Below are positions 1 through 8,986 of a stretch of 64,000 bases of DNA, piece after piece. The translations under genes and the position numbers were made by a program. Every line of letters begins with the position of its first letter. Within the stretch, counting starts at the first letter, position 1. The stretch is from Devosia sp. 66-14 (GTDB lineage Bacteria; Pseudomonadota; Alphaproteobacteria; Rhizobiales; Devosiaceae), in NCBI GenBank assembly GCA_001899085.1, contig MKVB01000003.1, positions 93,178 to 157,177 on the forward strand, written 5' to 3'. Under the pieces are notes generated by a model. That model was not told where the DNA came from, ran no database searches, and saw nothing but the letters and a program-made list of their open reading frames with translations.

Positions 1-164
1 GGCAGAACATGCAGGCCCGTGCAGTCGACCACATTGCCCGCCGCCGCGGCGCCCAGATCGCCCAGCGCCACGATGCGCCCGTCGTTCACCGCGATGTCGG
101 TCTGGTGCACCCCGTCATGGTTCACCACCGTGCCGTTCTTGAAGATCGTCTCGTACTGCGCCAT
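1..164 (-). CDS. dihydroorotase-like amidohydrolase, N-terminal part
   Basis: Only the first 54 or so codons are in the window; the gene runs off the left edge. The translation begins MAQYETIFKNGTVVNHDGV and continues with DIAVNDGRIVALGDL and a CTGLHVLPG-type stretch. This is the small N-terminal beta-sandwich that opens dihydroorotase/hydantoinase amidohydrolases; the metal-binding barrel lies outside. The family hydrolyses cyclic amides, for example dihydroorotate in pyrimidine synthesis. Because the catalytic part is missing, pyrC cannot be separated from a paralogue. It is divergent from ygfZ, with about 45 bp between the two starts. Confidence 0.75.
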   Translation of the reverse strand, partial: MAQYETIFKNGTVVNHDGVHQTDIAVNDGRIVALGDLGAAAAGNVVDCTGLHVL

Positions 165-209
165 GTCTCTAGTCCGCCTGCCTTTCGGCGGGTGTAGCGG
201 AACCATCCC

Positions 210-1028
210 ATGCCCACAATCCTCCGTCCGTCCCGTGCCGCCTTCCGGTTTTCCGGTCCCGAGGCGCAGAAGCTGCTGTTCGACGTGGTGACCGGGCGAT
301 TGCTGGCCGAGCCCGGCCCCGCCGTGTGGTGGGCTTTGCTGTCGCCGCAGGGCAAGGTGCAGGCCGAGGGGCTGAGCGGCTGGGCCGAGGAGGCCTTCTG
401 GCTGGATGTCGACGTCTCCGTCGCCGATGCGTTCCTCAAGAAAATGAAGCTCTATCGGCTGCGGGCCCAGGTGCAGATCGACGACCTGAGGCAAACCCAT
501 GCGGTAGGCTGGAGCTTTGACGGCTGGGCCGAGGGGATCGCGCATGCCGATCCACGCGGGCTGGGTGAGCGGGTCATCGCCGAAAAGACCGCCACTACCG
601 GCTGGCTGGCGCCCGATGACAGGTTTGCCGCGCATCGGATCAGCGCCGGCATCCCCGAACAGGGACCGGATTTCGGCATCGACCAGAATTTCGCCCACGA
701 TATCGGGCTCGACCTGCTCGACGGCATCGACTTCATCAAGGGCTGCTATATCGGCCAGGAAGTGGTGAGCCGGATGAAGCACCGCGGCACCGCCCGCCGC
801 CGTCCGGTGATCGTCTCGGGCATCGACGCACCCGCCGGCACTCCGGTGGTCGCCGGTGGCCGCGATGCGGGACCGATCGGCGAGGTGGTCGATGGCCGCG
901 CCGTGGCGATTGTCCGGCTCGACCGCATCACCGATCCTGCCGCGGTCAGCGTCGGCGGCAAGCCGGTAACGGTGACGCTGCCGCCCTATGCCGGCTACCA
1001 GTTCGGTGAGGCGACGAACGAGGACTGA
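210..1028 (+). CDS. ygfZ: folate-binding YgfZ/GcvT-domain protein
   Basis: The 272-residue protein belongs to the GcvT-like YgfZ/IBA57 family, which uses tetrahydrofolate to support maturation and repair of Fe-S clusters. The family signature K-G-C-Y-x-G-Q-E is present at about residues 177-184 (KGCYIGQEVVSRM); its cysteine is the conserved functional residue. The N-terminus (PTILRPSRAAFRFSGPEAQ) matches the usual first strand of the fold, and the length is typical. It stands alone, divergent from the dihydroorotase-like gene. The ATG is close to the start of the homologous region, so the start is well supported. Confidence 0.9.
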   Translation: MPTILRPSRAAFRFSGPEAQKLLFDVVTGRLLAEPGPAVWWALLSPQGKVQAEGLSGWAEEAFWLDVDVSVADAFLKKMKLYRLRAQVQIDDLRQTHAVGWSFDGWAEGIAHADPRGLGERVIAEKTATTGWLAPDDRFAAHRISAGIPEQGPDFGIDQNFAHDIGLDLLDGIDFIKGCYIGQEVVSRMKHRGTARRRPVIVSGIDAPAGTPVVAGGRDAGPIGEVVDGRAVAIVRLDRITDPAAVSVGGKPVTVTLPPYAGYQFGEATNED

Positions 1029-1058
1029 TGGCTCGCCCGAGTCGGCGGCCCCTCGCAC

Positions 1059-1098
1059 TTGACACCTTCACGTCCGCTCTATAACTATTTGGTTATAG
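1059..1098 (+). promoter_or_regulatory. promoter with overlapping palindromic operator before the DoxX gene
   Basis: TTGACA at 1059-1064 is followed 15 bp later by TATAAC at 1080-1085. The -10 lies inside a perfect 7-bp inverted repeat, CTATAAC (1079-1085) and GTTATAG (1092-1098), with a 6-bp centre. This layout suggests repression by a small dimeric repressor of ArsR or MarR type. No such gene is adjacent, so the regulator would act from elsewhere. The spacer is shorter than the ideal 17 bp. Confidence 0.55.
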
Positions 1099-1182
1099 AA
1101 CGACTGCGTTATGAATAGTCCCGGATCGGGACGCATAGCCGGTCGCTGCTACGGACCATGTCATTTGCGAGGAGGAGTTCCG

Positions 1183-1590
1183 ATGTTTGATCGATTTTCC
1201 GGCTACGCGCCGTATGGGCTGGCGATCCTGCGGATCGTCACCGGCCTGCTGTTCGTCCATGCGGGGCTGGCCGTGCTGTTCAACTTCCCACCACCCCCGC
1301 CGGGCTCCCCACCCGAGCTGGCGACGCTGATGACGGTGGCTGGATGGCTGGAGCTGGTGGGCGGACTCTTCATCCTTGTCGGCTGGATGACCCGGCCGGT
1401 GGCCTTCGTGCTCTGCGGCTTCATGGCCGTTGCCTATTGGGGGTTCCACTTCCCGATGAGCCCGTTCCCGAACAATAATTTCGGCGTGGCGGCGATCCTC
1501 TACTGCTTCATCTTCCTTTACCTGTTCCTTGCCGGGCCCGGCCCCTGGAGCATCGATGCGAGGCGCGCCAACGCGACGTCCGCCACCTAG
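1183..1590 (+). CDS. DoxX family membrane protein
   Basis: A 135-residue integral membrane protein with four predicted hydrophobic segments: AILRIVTGLLFVHAG, a segment around LELVGGLFILVGW, VAFVLCGFMAVAYWG, and AAILYCFIFLYLFLAG. The order and the R-I-x-x-G-L-x-F-x-x-x-G motif in the first segment are typical of DoxX/TQO-small-subunit proteins. The start at 1183 is chosen because GGAGGAG lies just upstream; an earlier in-frame ATG at 1111 falls too close to the promoter and lacks a ribosome site. It is a single-gene unit behind a palindromic promoter, and the biochemical role of such proteins is poorly defined. Confidence 0.85.
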   Translation: MFDRFSGYAPYGLAILRIVTGLLFVHAGLAVLFNFPPPPPGSPPELATLMTVAGWLELVGGLFILVGWMTRPVAFVLCGFMAVAYWGFHFPMSPFPNNNFGVAAILYCFIFLYLFLAGPGPWSIDARRANATSAT

Positions 1591-1673
1591 CAGGCGTGCC
1601 TCTGCACCAAACCGGGTTTGGCGAATCAACCCCTGAGGACTAGCTTCCTCGGCCTCAAACACCGGGGGATTGC

Positions 1674-2285
1674 ATGGCGCGTGGCAAGGAGCGGGCGTGG
1701 CAGCGTATGCTGTCGGGCAGGCGGCTCGATATCCTCGACCCCTCGCCGCTCGATGTCGAACTGAGCGATATCGCGCATGGTCTGGCCCGCGTGGCCCGCT
1801 GGAACGGCCAGACCACCGGCGACTATCCGTTCTCGGTGGCGCAGCACTCGGTGCTGGTGCTCGAACTCTATCGTGCGCTGAACCGCGATGCCGACCCGCG
1901 CGCCCTGCTCTACGCGGTGCTGCACGACGCGCCCGAATATGTGATGGGCGACATCATCTCGCCGTTCAAGGCGGCGATGGGCGGCAACTACAAGGAAGTC
2001 GAGAACCGGCTGCTCGGCGCGGTGTATCTGCGCTTCTCGCTGCCGGCGACGCCACCGGCCGCGCTGCAGAAGCAGATCAAGCGCGCCGATCGCGAAGCGG
2101 CCTTCCTCGAAGCCACCCACCTGGCCGGGTTCGACGCTGAGGAGGCACGCCGTTATTTCGGCGAGCCGAGCTTCCCGGTGTTCGAGTTCGAACCGTTCGA
2201 GAAGCTGATCCGGCCGTGGCCGACACGCGAGGCCTATGACCGCTTCGTCGAGGTGGTGGAAAAGCTCGCCGCAGCGCTTCCGTGA
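1674..2285 (+). CDS. HD-domain hydrolase, YfbR-like 5'-nucleotidase
   Basis: The 203-residue protein carries the YfbR-type HD fold. The visible metal ligands are the histidine in SVAQHSVLVLEL, the HD pair in AVLHDAPEYVMGD (about residue 84) and a downstream aspartate in IKRADREAAFLEA. Members dephosphorylate nucleoside 5'-monophosphates, chiefly deoxy forms. The motif HDAPEYVMGDIISPFK is very characteristic of this branch in rhizobial relatives. It stands alone downstream of the DoxX gene. Substrate cannot be read from the sequence. Confidence 0.85.
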   Translation: MARGKERAWQRMLSGRRLDILDPSPLDVELSDIAHGLARVARWNGQTTGDYPFSVAQHSVLVLELYRALNRDADPRALLYAVLHDAPEYVMGDIISPFKAAMGGNYKEVENRLLGAVYLRFSLPATPPAALQKQIKRADREAAFLEATHLAGFDAEEARRYFGEPSFPVFEFEPFEKLIRPWPTREAYDRFVEVVEKLAAALP

Positions 2286-2396
2286 TCGTCCCGCGCCGAA
2301 TGCACTGGTTAAATTTACCTTAATCGCTGTTCCATTTTGACACGCCTTTGGGCGTCATGGTTGATGGTTGGTTAACAAACCGACCGGAGAACGGCC

Positions 2397-2918
2397 ATGG
2401 ACGCGACGAAGGCGATCATGCTTGGGGGAGCACTCGGGCTTGGCGCGGCAGTTCTGCTGTCGTTGCCGAACGTGCTGCCGCGTGCAGTGGCCGAGGAGGA
2501 GCCGATGCGGACCCTGCTCAGCACGCCCAACGAGATCTGGCCGCCGGCCTTCGACCCGGATCGGCTGATGCGCTGGAGCTATTATGTGCAGCCGGGTGTG
2601 TCGGTGGAGCCGGTCAAGGAAACCGTGGTCCGCAAGATCGGCTATGGCCGCACCACCTTCGTCAACGTGATGGAGACCGCCAGCGGGGTGTATTCGACCG
2701 ACGGCCTCGCCAGTCCGCACATCCAGTATCCCGGCATCATCAAGGAGCCCAAGCCGTCTCCCGACGCGGGCCTGTGGTACTGGAGCGGCCGCAAGTGGGT
2801 GGCGAGTGCGCCCGTCTCGGCCGGCTCGTTCGTGACGATCATTCCGTTCGACGGCGGAAGCCTGCTGACCACCGAGGACGGCAGCTGCGTGGCGCTGGGC
2901 AAGAGCGTCTACTGCTGA
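2397..2918 (+). CDS. hypothetical exported protein
   Basis: I do not recognise a family. The 173-residue product begins with a short N-region and a hydrophobic stretch (IMLGGALGLGAAVLLSL), consistent with a signal peptide or membrane anchor. The rest is a soluble domain rich in Tyr/Trp/Ser with two cysteines close to the C-terminus (GSCVALGKSVYC), which could form a disulfide in the periplasm. CGGAGAACGGCC directly precedes the ATG. It is monocistronic and converges on the LpoA-like gene. GC content and codon use look like the neighbours. Confidence 0.65.
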   Translation: MDATKAIMLGGALGLGAAVLLSLPNVLPRAVAEEEPMRTLLSTPNEIWPPAFDPDRLMRWSYYVQPGVSVEPVKETVVRKIGYGRTTFVNVMETASGVYSTDGLASPHIQYPGIIKEPKPSPDAGLWYWSGRKWVASAPVSAGSFVTIIPFDGGSLLTTEDGSCVALGKSVYC

Positions 2919-2958
2919 GGGCTTTCGGCGCCGACTGCAGGCACCGAGCCAGATGCAA

Positions 2959-4194
2959 CTAAAGCTTCGGCCCCTCGGCGACGCTGGCGGCGCCTATCGA
3001 GACCTGCTTGATCACCAGCGCATATTCGCTCCGCCCGTCGGGCAGGAAGCGGAACACGCCATCGCGGCCGTTGAAGCCGGCCGGCAGGGTCAGCTGAGCA
3101 CGGTCATATTTCGGCGTGCCGTTGGCGAGCGATCCGGCATTGGCGAGGATGGTCGCTGTATAGGCGATGGTAGCGAACTTGTGCGGCGCCGAACCGTACT
3201 TGGCCTGGTACTCCTGCAATAACGCGTTATATCCGGTATCGTCGATGGCAGGGAAGATCGCTCCAGCCAGCGTCGTGGTGTTGAGGATCGAGGGGTCGCC
3301 GTCCCAGTCGGCCGAGCCGATCAGTTGCACCTTGCCCGGCGGGATACCGGCCTCGTTGAGGAGGTTGGCAAAGCTGGGCGCCGTCGCCCGGTCGGGGATG
3401 AACAGTGCGTCGACCTGCCCGGCCTGCAGCATCGGCACCAGTTGGGTGACGACGTTGCGCGCCTCGGCTTCCGAGGAGAAATTGTAGACAGCGCGGGCGT
3501 TGAGCCCCAGATCCGCAGACGCCTGGCGGAAGGCGCCTTCCTGGATGCGGCCGAAATCGGTGGTCGGGAAAACCCCGGCAAAGGCCTTCTTGCCGAGCTT
3601 CTTGGCATAGCCCATGGAGCGCTTCACTTCGCTCTCGGGCAGGATGTTGAGCAGATAGACGCCCGGCGAGGCGGCGCCCGAGTTGTTCGAGAAGCCGATC
3701 ACCGGCACGCCAGCGGCCTTGGCCACCTGCCCCACGGCCGTGACCTGGTCGGCGCGCAATGGCCCGAGAATGAGGCTGGCGCCCTCACCCAGCGCCTGCT
3801 GCGCCGCCTGCGTCGCGCCACCGGTGGTTGCCCCGGTGTCCTTGAGCAGCACGGTGATGTTCTCGCCGATATTCGGGTTGGTCTCGACGAACTTGATTGC
3901 CAGTTCCGAAGCATTGGCCATCGAGGTGCCGACGCCGGCCAGATTGGGATCGCCCGACAACGGCAGCAGCAAGGCGACGCGCACCGGCCCCTTGCCGAAG
4001 CTCTTGCCGCTGGTGAGGGGCTGTGACGCGCCATTGCTGGTGCCGCCGCCACCCGGGCCGAAGGAGAAATTGCCGGCCGAGCAGGCCGACAGCAGCGCCG
4101 CCGCGGCAAGCCCGAGCCCCGCAAACCTGAGCCCAGTCAGCACGCCCGCGCCACCCGCAATTCTCACTTGCCCAACCTTCACTGAGTCTCGCAC
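2959..4194 (-). CDS. penicillin-binding protein activator (LpoA-like) lipoprotein
   Basis: A 411-residue protein with a lipoprotein signal: a hydrophobic stretch followed by the lipobox LLSAC, with the lipidated cysteine near residue 38. The mature part has the type-1 periplasmic-binding fold (RVALLLPLSGDPNLAGVG, then ILGPLRADQVTAVGQVA and VPVIGFSNNSGAA) seen in the C-terminal domain of LpoA and in branched-chain amino acid binding proteins. The alphaproteobacterial version is usually annotated as penicillin-binding protein activator, acting at the outer membrane on peptidoglycan synthesis. It is divergent from rsmI, which is the usual arrangement in this order and supports the assignment over a transporter component. 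Confidence 0.85.
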   Translation of the reverse strand: MRDSVKVGQVRIAGGAGVLTGLRFAGLGLAAAALLSACSAGNFSFGPGGGGTSNGASQPLTSGKSFGKGPVRVALLLPLSGDPNLAGVGTSMANASELAIKFVETNPNIGENITVLLKDTGATTGGATQAAQQALGEGASLILGPLRADQVTAVGQVAKAAGVPVIGFSNNSGAASPGVYLLNILPESEVKRSMGYAKKLGKKAFAGVFPTTDFGRIQEGAFRQASADLGLNARAVYNFSSEAEARNVVTQLVPMLQAGQVDALFIPDRATAPSFANLLNEAGIPPGKVQLIGSADWDGDPSILNTTTLAGAIFPAIDDTGYNALLQEYQAKYGSAPHKFATIAYTATILANAGSLANGTPKYDRAQLTLPAGFNGRDGVFRFLPDGRSEYALVIKQVSIGAASVAEGPKL

Positions 4195-4293
4195 TGTGGC
4201 GCACGAGGCGCGCCACTCCAGCGCTGGTCTATACAGAATCGAGCCCGGCTCATAAAGACCGAGCTTAACTTCGGCTTAACATTTGGGGGTAGC

Positions 4294-5178
4294 GTGGACG
4301 AGCGGCCGAAGAGCTACTTCATTGCCGGGACCGAGTTTCCGGCGCCGCCGCTGGCGGCGGGGCTCTATGTGGTCGCCACCCCGATCGGCAACCTCAAGGA
4401 CATCACGCTCAGGGCGCTCGAGACGCTGGCGGCCGCCGAGCTGATCCTGTGCGAAGACACCCGTCACTCGGCCACGCTGCTCGATCACTACGGCATCCGC
4501 ACCCCGCGCAAATCGCTGCACGAGCACAACGAGCGGGCCCGCATCGGCGAGGTCATCGCCTCGATCGAAGCCGGCCGCGCCATCGCGCAGATTTCCGATG
4601 CCGGCACGCCGCTGCTGTCCGACCCCGGCTTTCCGCTGGTTCGCGCGGTGCGCGAGGCCAACCTGCCGGTATTCGCCAATCCCGGCGCCTCGGCACTGCT
4701 GGCGGCACTGGCCAGTGCGGGCCTCCCCACCGATGCGTTCGGCTTTGTCGGGTTCCTCCCCGCCAAGCCCGGTGCGCGGGCCAATGCGCTGGCGGCGCTC
4801 AAGGCGCGCGCCGACACGCTGGTGTTCTACGAATCGCCGCGCCGGCTCGGCGACACACTTGCGGCGATGGCGGAGGCCTTGGGCGATCGGCCCGCGGCGG
4901 TGGCGCTCGAACTCACCAAGCGTTTCGAGCGGGTCGAACGCGGCATGCTCAGCGCGCTCGCGGCGCAGTTCGGGGATCGTGAGACCAAGGGCGAAGCGGT
5001 GGTCCTGGTCGGCGGCGCCGAGGGAGTTGTGGTCGATGCCGCCGACTGGCAGGCGGCGCTCGACGAGGCGCTGGCGGCCGGGCCGCTGCGCGCTGCCGTC
5101 GACGAGATCACGACCCGCTTCGGCCTCAAGCGCAAGGAGGTCTACGATGCCGCCCTGGCCAGGAAAGCCAAAGAGTAG
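4294..5178 (+). CDS. rsmI: 16S rRNA (cytidine1402-2'-O)-methyltransferase RsmI
   Basis: RsmI methylates the 2'-OH of C1402 in 16S rRNA and helps shape the decoding centre. The 294-residue sequence has the tetrapyrrole-methylase fold: GLYVVATPIGNLKDITLRAL near residue 28, CEDTRHSATLL, SDAGTPLLSDPG and YESPRRL, all strong family signatures. Translation starts at a GTG preceded by GGGGG. It heads a unit with yraN (32-bp overlap) and gshB, a gene order common in Rhizobiales, and is divergent from the LpoA-like gene. Confidence 0.96.
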   Translation: MDERPKSYFIAGTEFPAPPLAAGLYVVATPIGNLKDITLRALETLAAAELILCEDTRHSATLLDHYGIRTPRKSLHEHNERARIGEVIASIEAGRAIAQISDAGTPLLSDPGFPLVRAVREANLPVFANPGASALLAALASAGLPTDAFGFVGFLPAKPGARANALAALKARADTLVFYESPRRLGDTLAAMAEALGDRPAAVALELTKRFERVERGMLSALAAQFGDRETKGEAVVLVGGAEGVVVDAADWQAALDEALAAGPLRAAVDEITTRFGLKRKEVYDAALARKAKE

Positions 5179-5557
5179 GCCGGGGAATAACCAGACCCGC
5201 AAGAGTCGGCTCGGCGCCGAGCTCTACGGCCGGCGCGGCGAGACGCTGGCGGCCTGGTACCTGCGGCTCAAGGGCTACCGCATCGTTGCGACGCGGGTGA
5301 AGACGCCGGTGGGCGAGATCGACCTCGTCGCCCGACGCCTGGGCACCACGGCCTTCGTCGAAGTGAAGGCGCGCCAGCACCGCAGCGAAGAGGCCGTGGC
5401 GCTCGAGGCGGTCAATACCAGCCGCATTGCGCGCGCCGCGCAGTACTATGTTGCGCGCCACCCCACCCTCGCCGAAACGCCGCTCCGCTTCGACGTGATT
5501 TTCCTTGCGCCCGGCACCTGGCCGCGCCATGTCAAAGGCGCTTTCGACGCCAGCTAG
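5147..5557 (+). CDS. yraN: YraN family (UPF0102) nuclease-like protein
   Basis: The 136-residue product has the restriction-endonuclease-like core of UPF0102: GRRGETLAAWYLRLKGY, then TPVGEIDLVARR (catalytic-type G-E-I-D) and TTAFVEVKARQ (the E-x-K motif). Its cellular role is still unclear; a link to DNA processing is only suggested by the fold. The start was placed at the ATG at 5147 because AAGGAGG lies 6 bp upstream; the frame is open much further upstream but overlaps rsmI. Translation is probably coupled to rsmI. Confidence 0.9.
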   Translation: MPPWPGKPKSRPGNNQTRKSRLGAELYGRRGETLAAWYLRLKGYRIVATRVKTPVGEIDLVARRLGTTAFVEVKARQHRSEEAVALEAVNTSRIARAAQYYVARHPTLAETPLRFDVIFLAPGTWPRHVKGAFDAS

Positions 5558-5566
5558 GACCGCTTC

Positions 5567-6511
5567 ATGTCCCTCAAAATTGCCGTGCAGATGGACCCCA
5601 TCGCTTCGATCAATCCCAAGGGGGATTCGACCTTCGCGCTGATGCTCGAGGCACAGGCGCGCAAGCACAAGGTCGACTATTACGTGCCGCAGACGCTGGC
5701 GCTGCGCGACAACCACGTCTCGGCCGAGGTCGCGCCGATCACCCTGTTCGACAAGCCGAAGGGCGAGCATTACGCGCTGGGCGCGTTCGCCCGCGTCGAC
5801 CTCGCCAGTTACGACGTGGTGCTGATGCGGCAGGACCCGCCGTTCGACATGAACTACATCACGCTCAGCCACCTCCTTGAGCGCATCCACCCGAAAACTT
5901 TCGTGGTGAACCCGCCGGCGGCGGTGCGCAACGCGCCGGAAAAGATCCTCGTCACCGAGTTCCCCGAGCTGATGCCGCCGACGCTGGTGACGCGCGATCG
6001 CGGGCTGATCCACGCCTTCCGCAAGGAGCATGGCAACATCATCGTCAAGCCGCTCTACGGCAATGGCGGTGCCGGGGTGTTCCTGATCCAGGAGACCGAC
6101 CAGAACCTCAACTCGCTGATCGAACTGTTCGAGCAGAGCTTTCGCGAGCCGTTCATGGTGCAGAAATATCTGCCCGACGTCAGGAAGGGCGACAAGCGCA
6201 TCATCCTCGTCGACGGCGAACCGGTGGCCGGGCTCAACCGCATTCCGGCCGAGGGCGAGGCGCGCTCCAACATGCATGTGGGCGGCCGCCCGGAACTGTC
6301 GCCGCTCACCGAACGCGAGCGCGAGATCTGCGCCACCATCGGGCCGGCGCTGAAAGAGCGTGACATGATCTTCGTCGGCATCGATGTGATCGGCGACTAC
6401 CTCACCGAGATCAACGTCACCTCGCCGACGGGCATCCGCGAGATCAAGCGCTTTGGCGGGCCGGATATCGCGGTGCTGATCTGGGACGCGATCGAAAAAC
6501 GGCGGAAATGA
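5567..6511 (+). CDS. gshB: glutathione synthase
   Basis: GshB ligates glycine to gamma-glutamylcysteine using ATP, the last step in glutathione synthesis. The 314-residue protein opens with [21 protein letters not shown], includes [15 protein letters not shown] and the ATP-grasp elements [15 protein letters not shown] and [19 protein letters not shown], and ends with the metal-binding stretch [21 protein letters not shown]. Length and motifs are normal. It follows yraN by 9 bp and overlaps the next gene by 4 bp (ATGA), so the four genes from rsmI probably form an operon. Confidence 0.97.
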   Translation: MSLKIAVQMDPIASINPKGDSTFALMLEAQARKHKVDYYVPQTLALRDNHVSAEVAPITLFDKPKGEHYALGAFARVDLASYDVVLMRQDPPFDMNYITLSHLLERIHPKTFVVNPPAAVRNAPEKILVTEFPELMPPTLVTRDRGLIHAFRKEHGNIIVKPLYGNGGAGVFLIQETDQNLNSLIELFEQSFREPFMVQKYLPDVRKGDKRIILVDGEPVAGLNRIPAEGEARSNMHVGGRPELSPLTEREREICATIGPALKERDMIFVGIDVIGDYLTEINVTSPTGIREIKRFGGPDIAVLIWDAIEKRRK

Positions 6512-7407
6512 TCCGCCAAGCCGACGTCGCAGCGGCCGGACTCGAAAGTCAGACCGTTGCTGTGTCCGTGCGCAGTCCGGGCGGCGGGATCGACTGGCTG
6601 CAGGACTGCGCCGTGGGCGACCGCCTGTATGCGGCCAGCCTGAGTAAGCAAGTGACGGCGGCGGCGATTGCCGTGCTGGTGCGGCGCGGCATGCTGGATG
6701 TGGACGCCCCGATCGGAAGCTTCCTCCTCGATCTGCCGTCGTGGCGGAACCAGGTGACCAGCCGGCACCTGTTGCACCACCTCGGTGGCATGCTCGAACC
6801 GGATTGCATGGCCGGGCCGGGGCACTGGACCAGTCTGCTGGCGTTGCAGCGCCTGCAGGAGAGCCCTGACCTCGTTACGGCTCCGGGCACCGTCTATCGC
6901 TATTCCAACGCGGGCTACATCTGCCTCGAAGCCATCATGGAACGGGTTTCCGGGCAGTCGTTCGGCAGCTTCGTGCGGACCGAACTGTTCGATCCGCTAG
7001 GCCTGGCCGACCTCGACTTCACCACCACGCCGGACTTCCCCCAACTTGCCGGCATGGGCGATATCCTGCCGCTGTCACTGGGTGATGGCGGCATCTGGAC
7101 CACCTCGGCCGCCTTCGCCGATTGGCTCGACCATCAGAACCGCGACACGCTCGGCCTCGAGGCGCTGGTCCTGCAACCCGGCCGGCTGCCCGATGGAATA
7201 CTGACCGACTATGGCTGGGGAGTTGGGTTGCGCGAGTTACGCGGCCACCCGCTGCTCATCCACGGCGGGCGCTGGCCCGGCGCCACCGCCAAGGCGGTGC
7301 GCTGCCCGGCTCTGGGCCTCAGCGTGGCGGCGTTCTCGACCTCCAGCGACCCAAACAGCATCAATGTCCTCGTCGACAAAGTGCTGGAGAGCCTGGTCGA
7401 GCGGTAG
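6508..7407 (+). CDS. serine hydrolase, class C beta-lactamase/esterase fold
   Basis: The 299-residue protein has the S-x-x-K nucleophile motif ([12 protein letters not shown], about residue 47) and the Y-x-N motif ([13 protein letters not shown], about residue 131) of penicillin-recognising serine hydrolases. The third motif is likely HGGRWPG near residue 252. There is no signal peptide, so the enzyme should be cytoplasmic, which argues against a resistance beta-lactamase and for an esterase or peptidase role. The ATG overlaps the gshB stop (ATGA), implying translational coupling. Substrate unknown. Confidence 0.82.
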   Translation: MIRQADVAAAGLESQTVAVSVRSPGGGIDWLQDCAVGDRLYAASLSKQVTAAAIAVLVRRGMLDVDAPIGSFLLDLPSWRNQVTSRHLLHHLGGMLEPDCMAGPGHWTSLLALQRLQESPDLVTAPGTVYRYSNAGYICLEAIMERVSGQSFGSFVRTELFDPLGLADLDFTTTPDFPQLAGMGDILPLSLGDGGIWTTSAAFADWLDHQNRDTLGLEALVLQPGRLPDGILTDYGWGVGLRELRGHPLLIHGGRWPGATAKAVRCPALGLSVAAFSTSSDPNSINVLVDKVLESLVER

Positions 7408-7464
7408 CCGCGCTGTTCGAGCAGGTCATCAAGTGGTCGCGACAATCCTGGGCAGCGTCCCTGA

Positions 7465-8166
7465 TCACTCGTCGCTCTCGGCGGCAGTGAGGTAGTGCTC
7501 CTCCCACTGCTCATGCGGGATGAAGCTGCCGACCGAAAACTCGAAACGCTCGACGGCCGAATAATCCGCGGCAGCGCGGCAGGTGAACTTCACTTCGTAC
7601 CATTCGCGCCGGCTGCGGAAAGCGCCGCCATCGGCGATCAGTGCACCGTCGCGTGTCGCCATGTCGGCCATGGCATAGGCAACGACGGTATCGGGATCGA
7701 ACTCCGGCCGGGCGCGACGGATCTGCTCGATCGCCTCGATGCTGCAGAGTTGCACCAGCCGCTCGCTGCCATCGAGCGTCGTCATCGCGGCCCGGAGTTT
7801 GGCGCTCTCGGGCTCAGCCAGCAGGCTGCCCGCGAAGAACTCGGTGGCTCTGACGGTGGCGCCGGGCGCGGCCTTCGCCGCAGGCTTGGCAGGGCTCGTA
7901 TCGGGCGACGCCTCGGCTGCCGGCGTGGCGGCAGGCGGCGCTGCCGGTGGCGCCTGTTGCGGTGCGGTGAGAGCGGCAAACTGCGCCGCCGTCATCAGCT
8001 CGACGGCGATCGAAGGTGGCGGCAACGGTCTTGCAGCGTCCTTGTCCGGCCCAAGCAACAGCAGGCCGAGCAGCGCTGTGTGAAATACGATCGACGCTGC
8101 CGTACCCCACGCCGATCGCGGTGAAGGCGACTCTTCGATCGGGCTGTCGTCGAGGGTGATGGTCAT
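7465..8166 (-). CDS. DUF930 domain protein with N-terminal membrane anchor
   Basis: The 233-residue product has one transmembrane helix near the N-terminus (AASIVFHTALLGLLLLG), a long Pro/Ala-rich linker (about residues 45-115) resembling the periplasmic spacer of TonB, and a C-terminal domain matching DUF930 (QLCSIEAIEQIRRARPEF, EWYEVKFTCRAAADYSAVE). Function is unknown; the layout suggests a domain held away from the inner membrane. The start at 8166 puts the helix near the N-terminus; a GTG at 8238 would add 24 residues. It is divergent from the MarC gene. Confidence 0.78.
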   Translation of the reverse strand: MTITLDDSPIEESPSPRSAWGTAASIVFHTALLGLLLLGPDKDAARPLPPPSIAVELMTAAQFAALTAPQQAPPAAPPAATPAAEASPDTSPAKPAAKAAPGATVRATEFFAGSLLAEPESAKLRAAMTTLDGSERLVQLCSIEAIEQIRRARPEFDPDTVVAYAMADMATRDGALIADGGAFRSRREWYEVKFTCRAAADYSAVERFEFSVGSFIPHEQWEEHYLTAAESDE

Positions 8167-8282
8167 GGCGGCAAGCGAGTCAGTCCGGCGGCTTTGCGGC
8201 TGATTTGCGGAGGCCGGCGTCGCCTCAGCGAAATCCACTGCGGGCTCTCGCCTTTCGGCGCGGGCTCAGCCATTGTCCGGCC

Positions 8283-8927
8283 ATGCCGATCGACACGTTC
8301 CTGCTTGCGCTGACCACGTTCTTCGCCACCCTCGGGCCGGCGGACCTGCTGGTCGTCTATGCGGCGCTGACGCAGAAGAATACCCAGGCCGAGCGGCGCG
8401 CCATGGCGCTGCGCGGCACGGTGATCGCGGCGGTGATCCTCCTCTTTTTCGCAGTATTCGGCGAGGTGCTGCTCAAGCTGTTCGGCATCACGCTGCCGGC
8501 CTTGCGCATCGCCGGCGGCATCCTCCTGCTGTTGATCTCGATCGACATGGTGTTCGCCCGCCATTCGGGCGGCACCGGCACCACCCCCGAGGAAGAAAAC
8601 GAAGCACAGAGCCGCGCCGACATCTCGGTGTTTCCGCTGGCGACACCGCTGCTGGCCGGCCCCGGTGCGATCAGCGCGGTGATCCTGCTCACCACCGGCT
8701 CAGGCGGCTTCAACCTCGAATGGGTCGTGGTGGTGCTGGCGCTCTTGGCGATCCTGCTGCTCTGCTACGTGGTGATGCTGGTCGCCATCCCGATCCAGCG
8801 ACTGCTCGGCATTACCGGCCTCGCCGTGGTGAGCCGCGTCGTCGGCGTGCTGCTCGCGGCGCTCGCGGTGCAATTCCTGCTCGATGGGCTGAAATCCAGC
8901 GGCCTGATCACCGGGCTCGCAGGCTGA
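8283..8927 (+). CDS. MarC family integral membrane protein
   Basis: A 214-residue polytopic protein with six hydrophobic segments, beginning LLALTTFFATLGPADLLVVY and including TVIAAVILLFFAVFGEVLL, ALRIAGGILLLLISIDMVF and PLATPLLAGPGAISAVILL. The motif LATPLLAGPGAI is a hallmark of MarC/UPF0056 proteins. Despite the name, a role in multiple antibiotic resistance is not established for the family. The central hydrophilic loop holds a short Glu-rich stretch. It stands alone and is followed by a hairpin. Confidence 0.9.
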   Translation: MPIDTFLLALTTFFATLGPADLLVVYAALTQKNTQAERRAMALRGTVIAAVILLFFAVFGEVLLKLFGITLPALRIAGGILLLLISIDMVFARHSGGTGTTPEEENEAQSRADISVFPLATPLLAGPGAISAVILLTTGSGGFNLEWVVVVLALLAILLLCYVVMLVAIPIQRLLGITGLAVVSRVVGVLLAALAVQFLLDGLKSSGLITGLAG

Positions 8928-8932
8928 AGACA

Positions 8933-8958
8933 AAGGCCGCGGCGCATGCCACGGCCTT
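8933..8958. terminator. hairpin between convergent genes
   Basis: AAGGCCG-C-GGC pairs with GCC-A-CGGCCTT around a GCAT loop, one mismatch in an 11-bp stem. It lies just after the MarC stop and before the stop of the small gene on the other strand, so it could end transcription from both sides. There is no clear U-tract, hence the moderate confidence. Confidence 0.4.
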
Positions 8959-8986
8959 CACCAGAATTCACGTGCAAGTCGCCCGG

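Noticed and set aside
6508-7407. The serine hydrolase as a resistance beta-lactamase
   Set aside because: It has no export signal and is coupled to gshB; only the general fold motifs are present.
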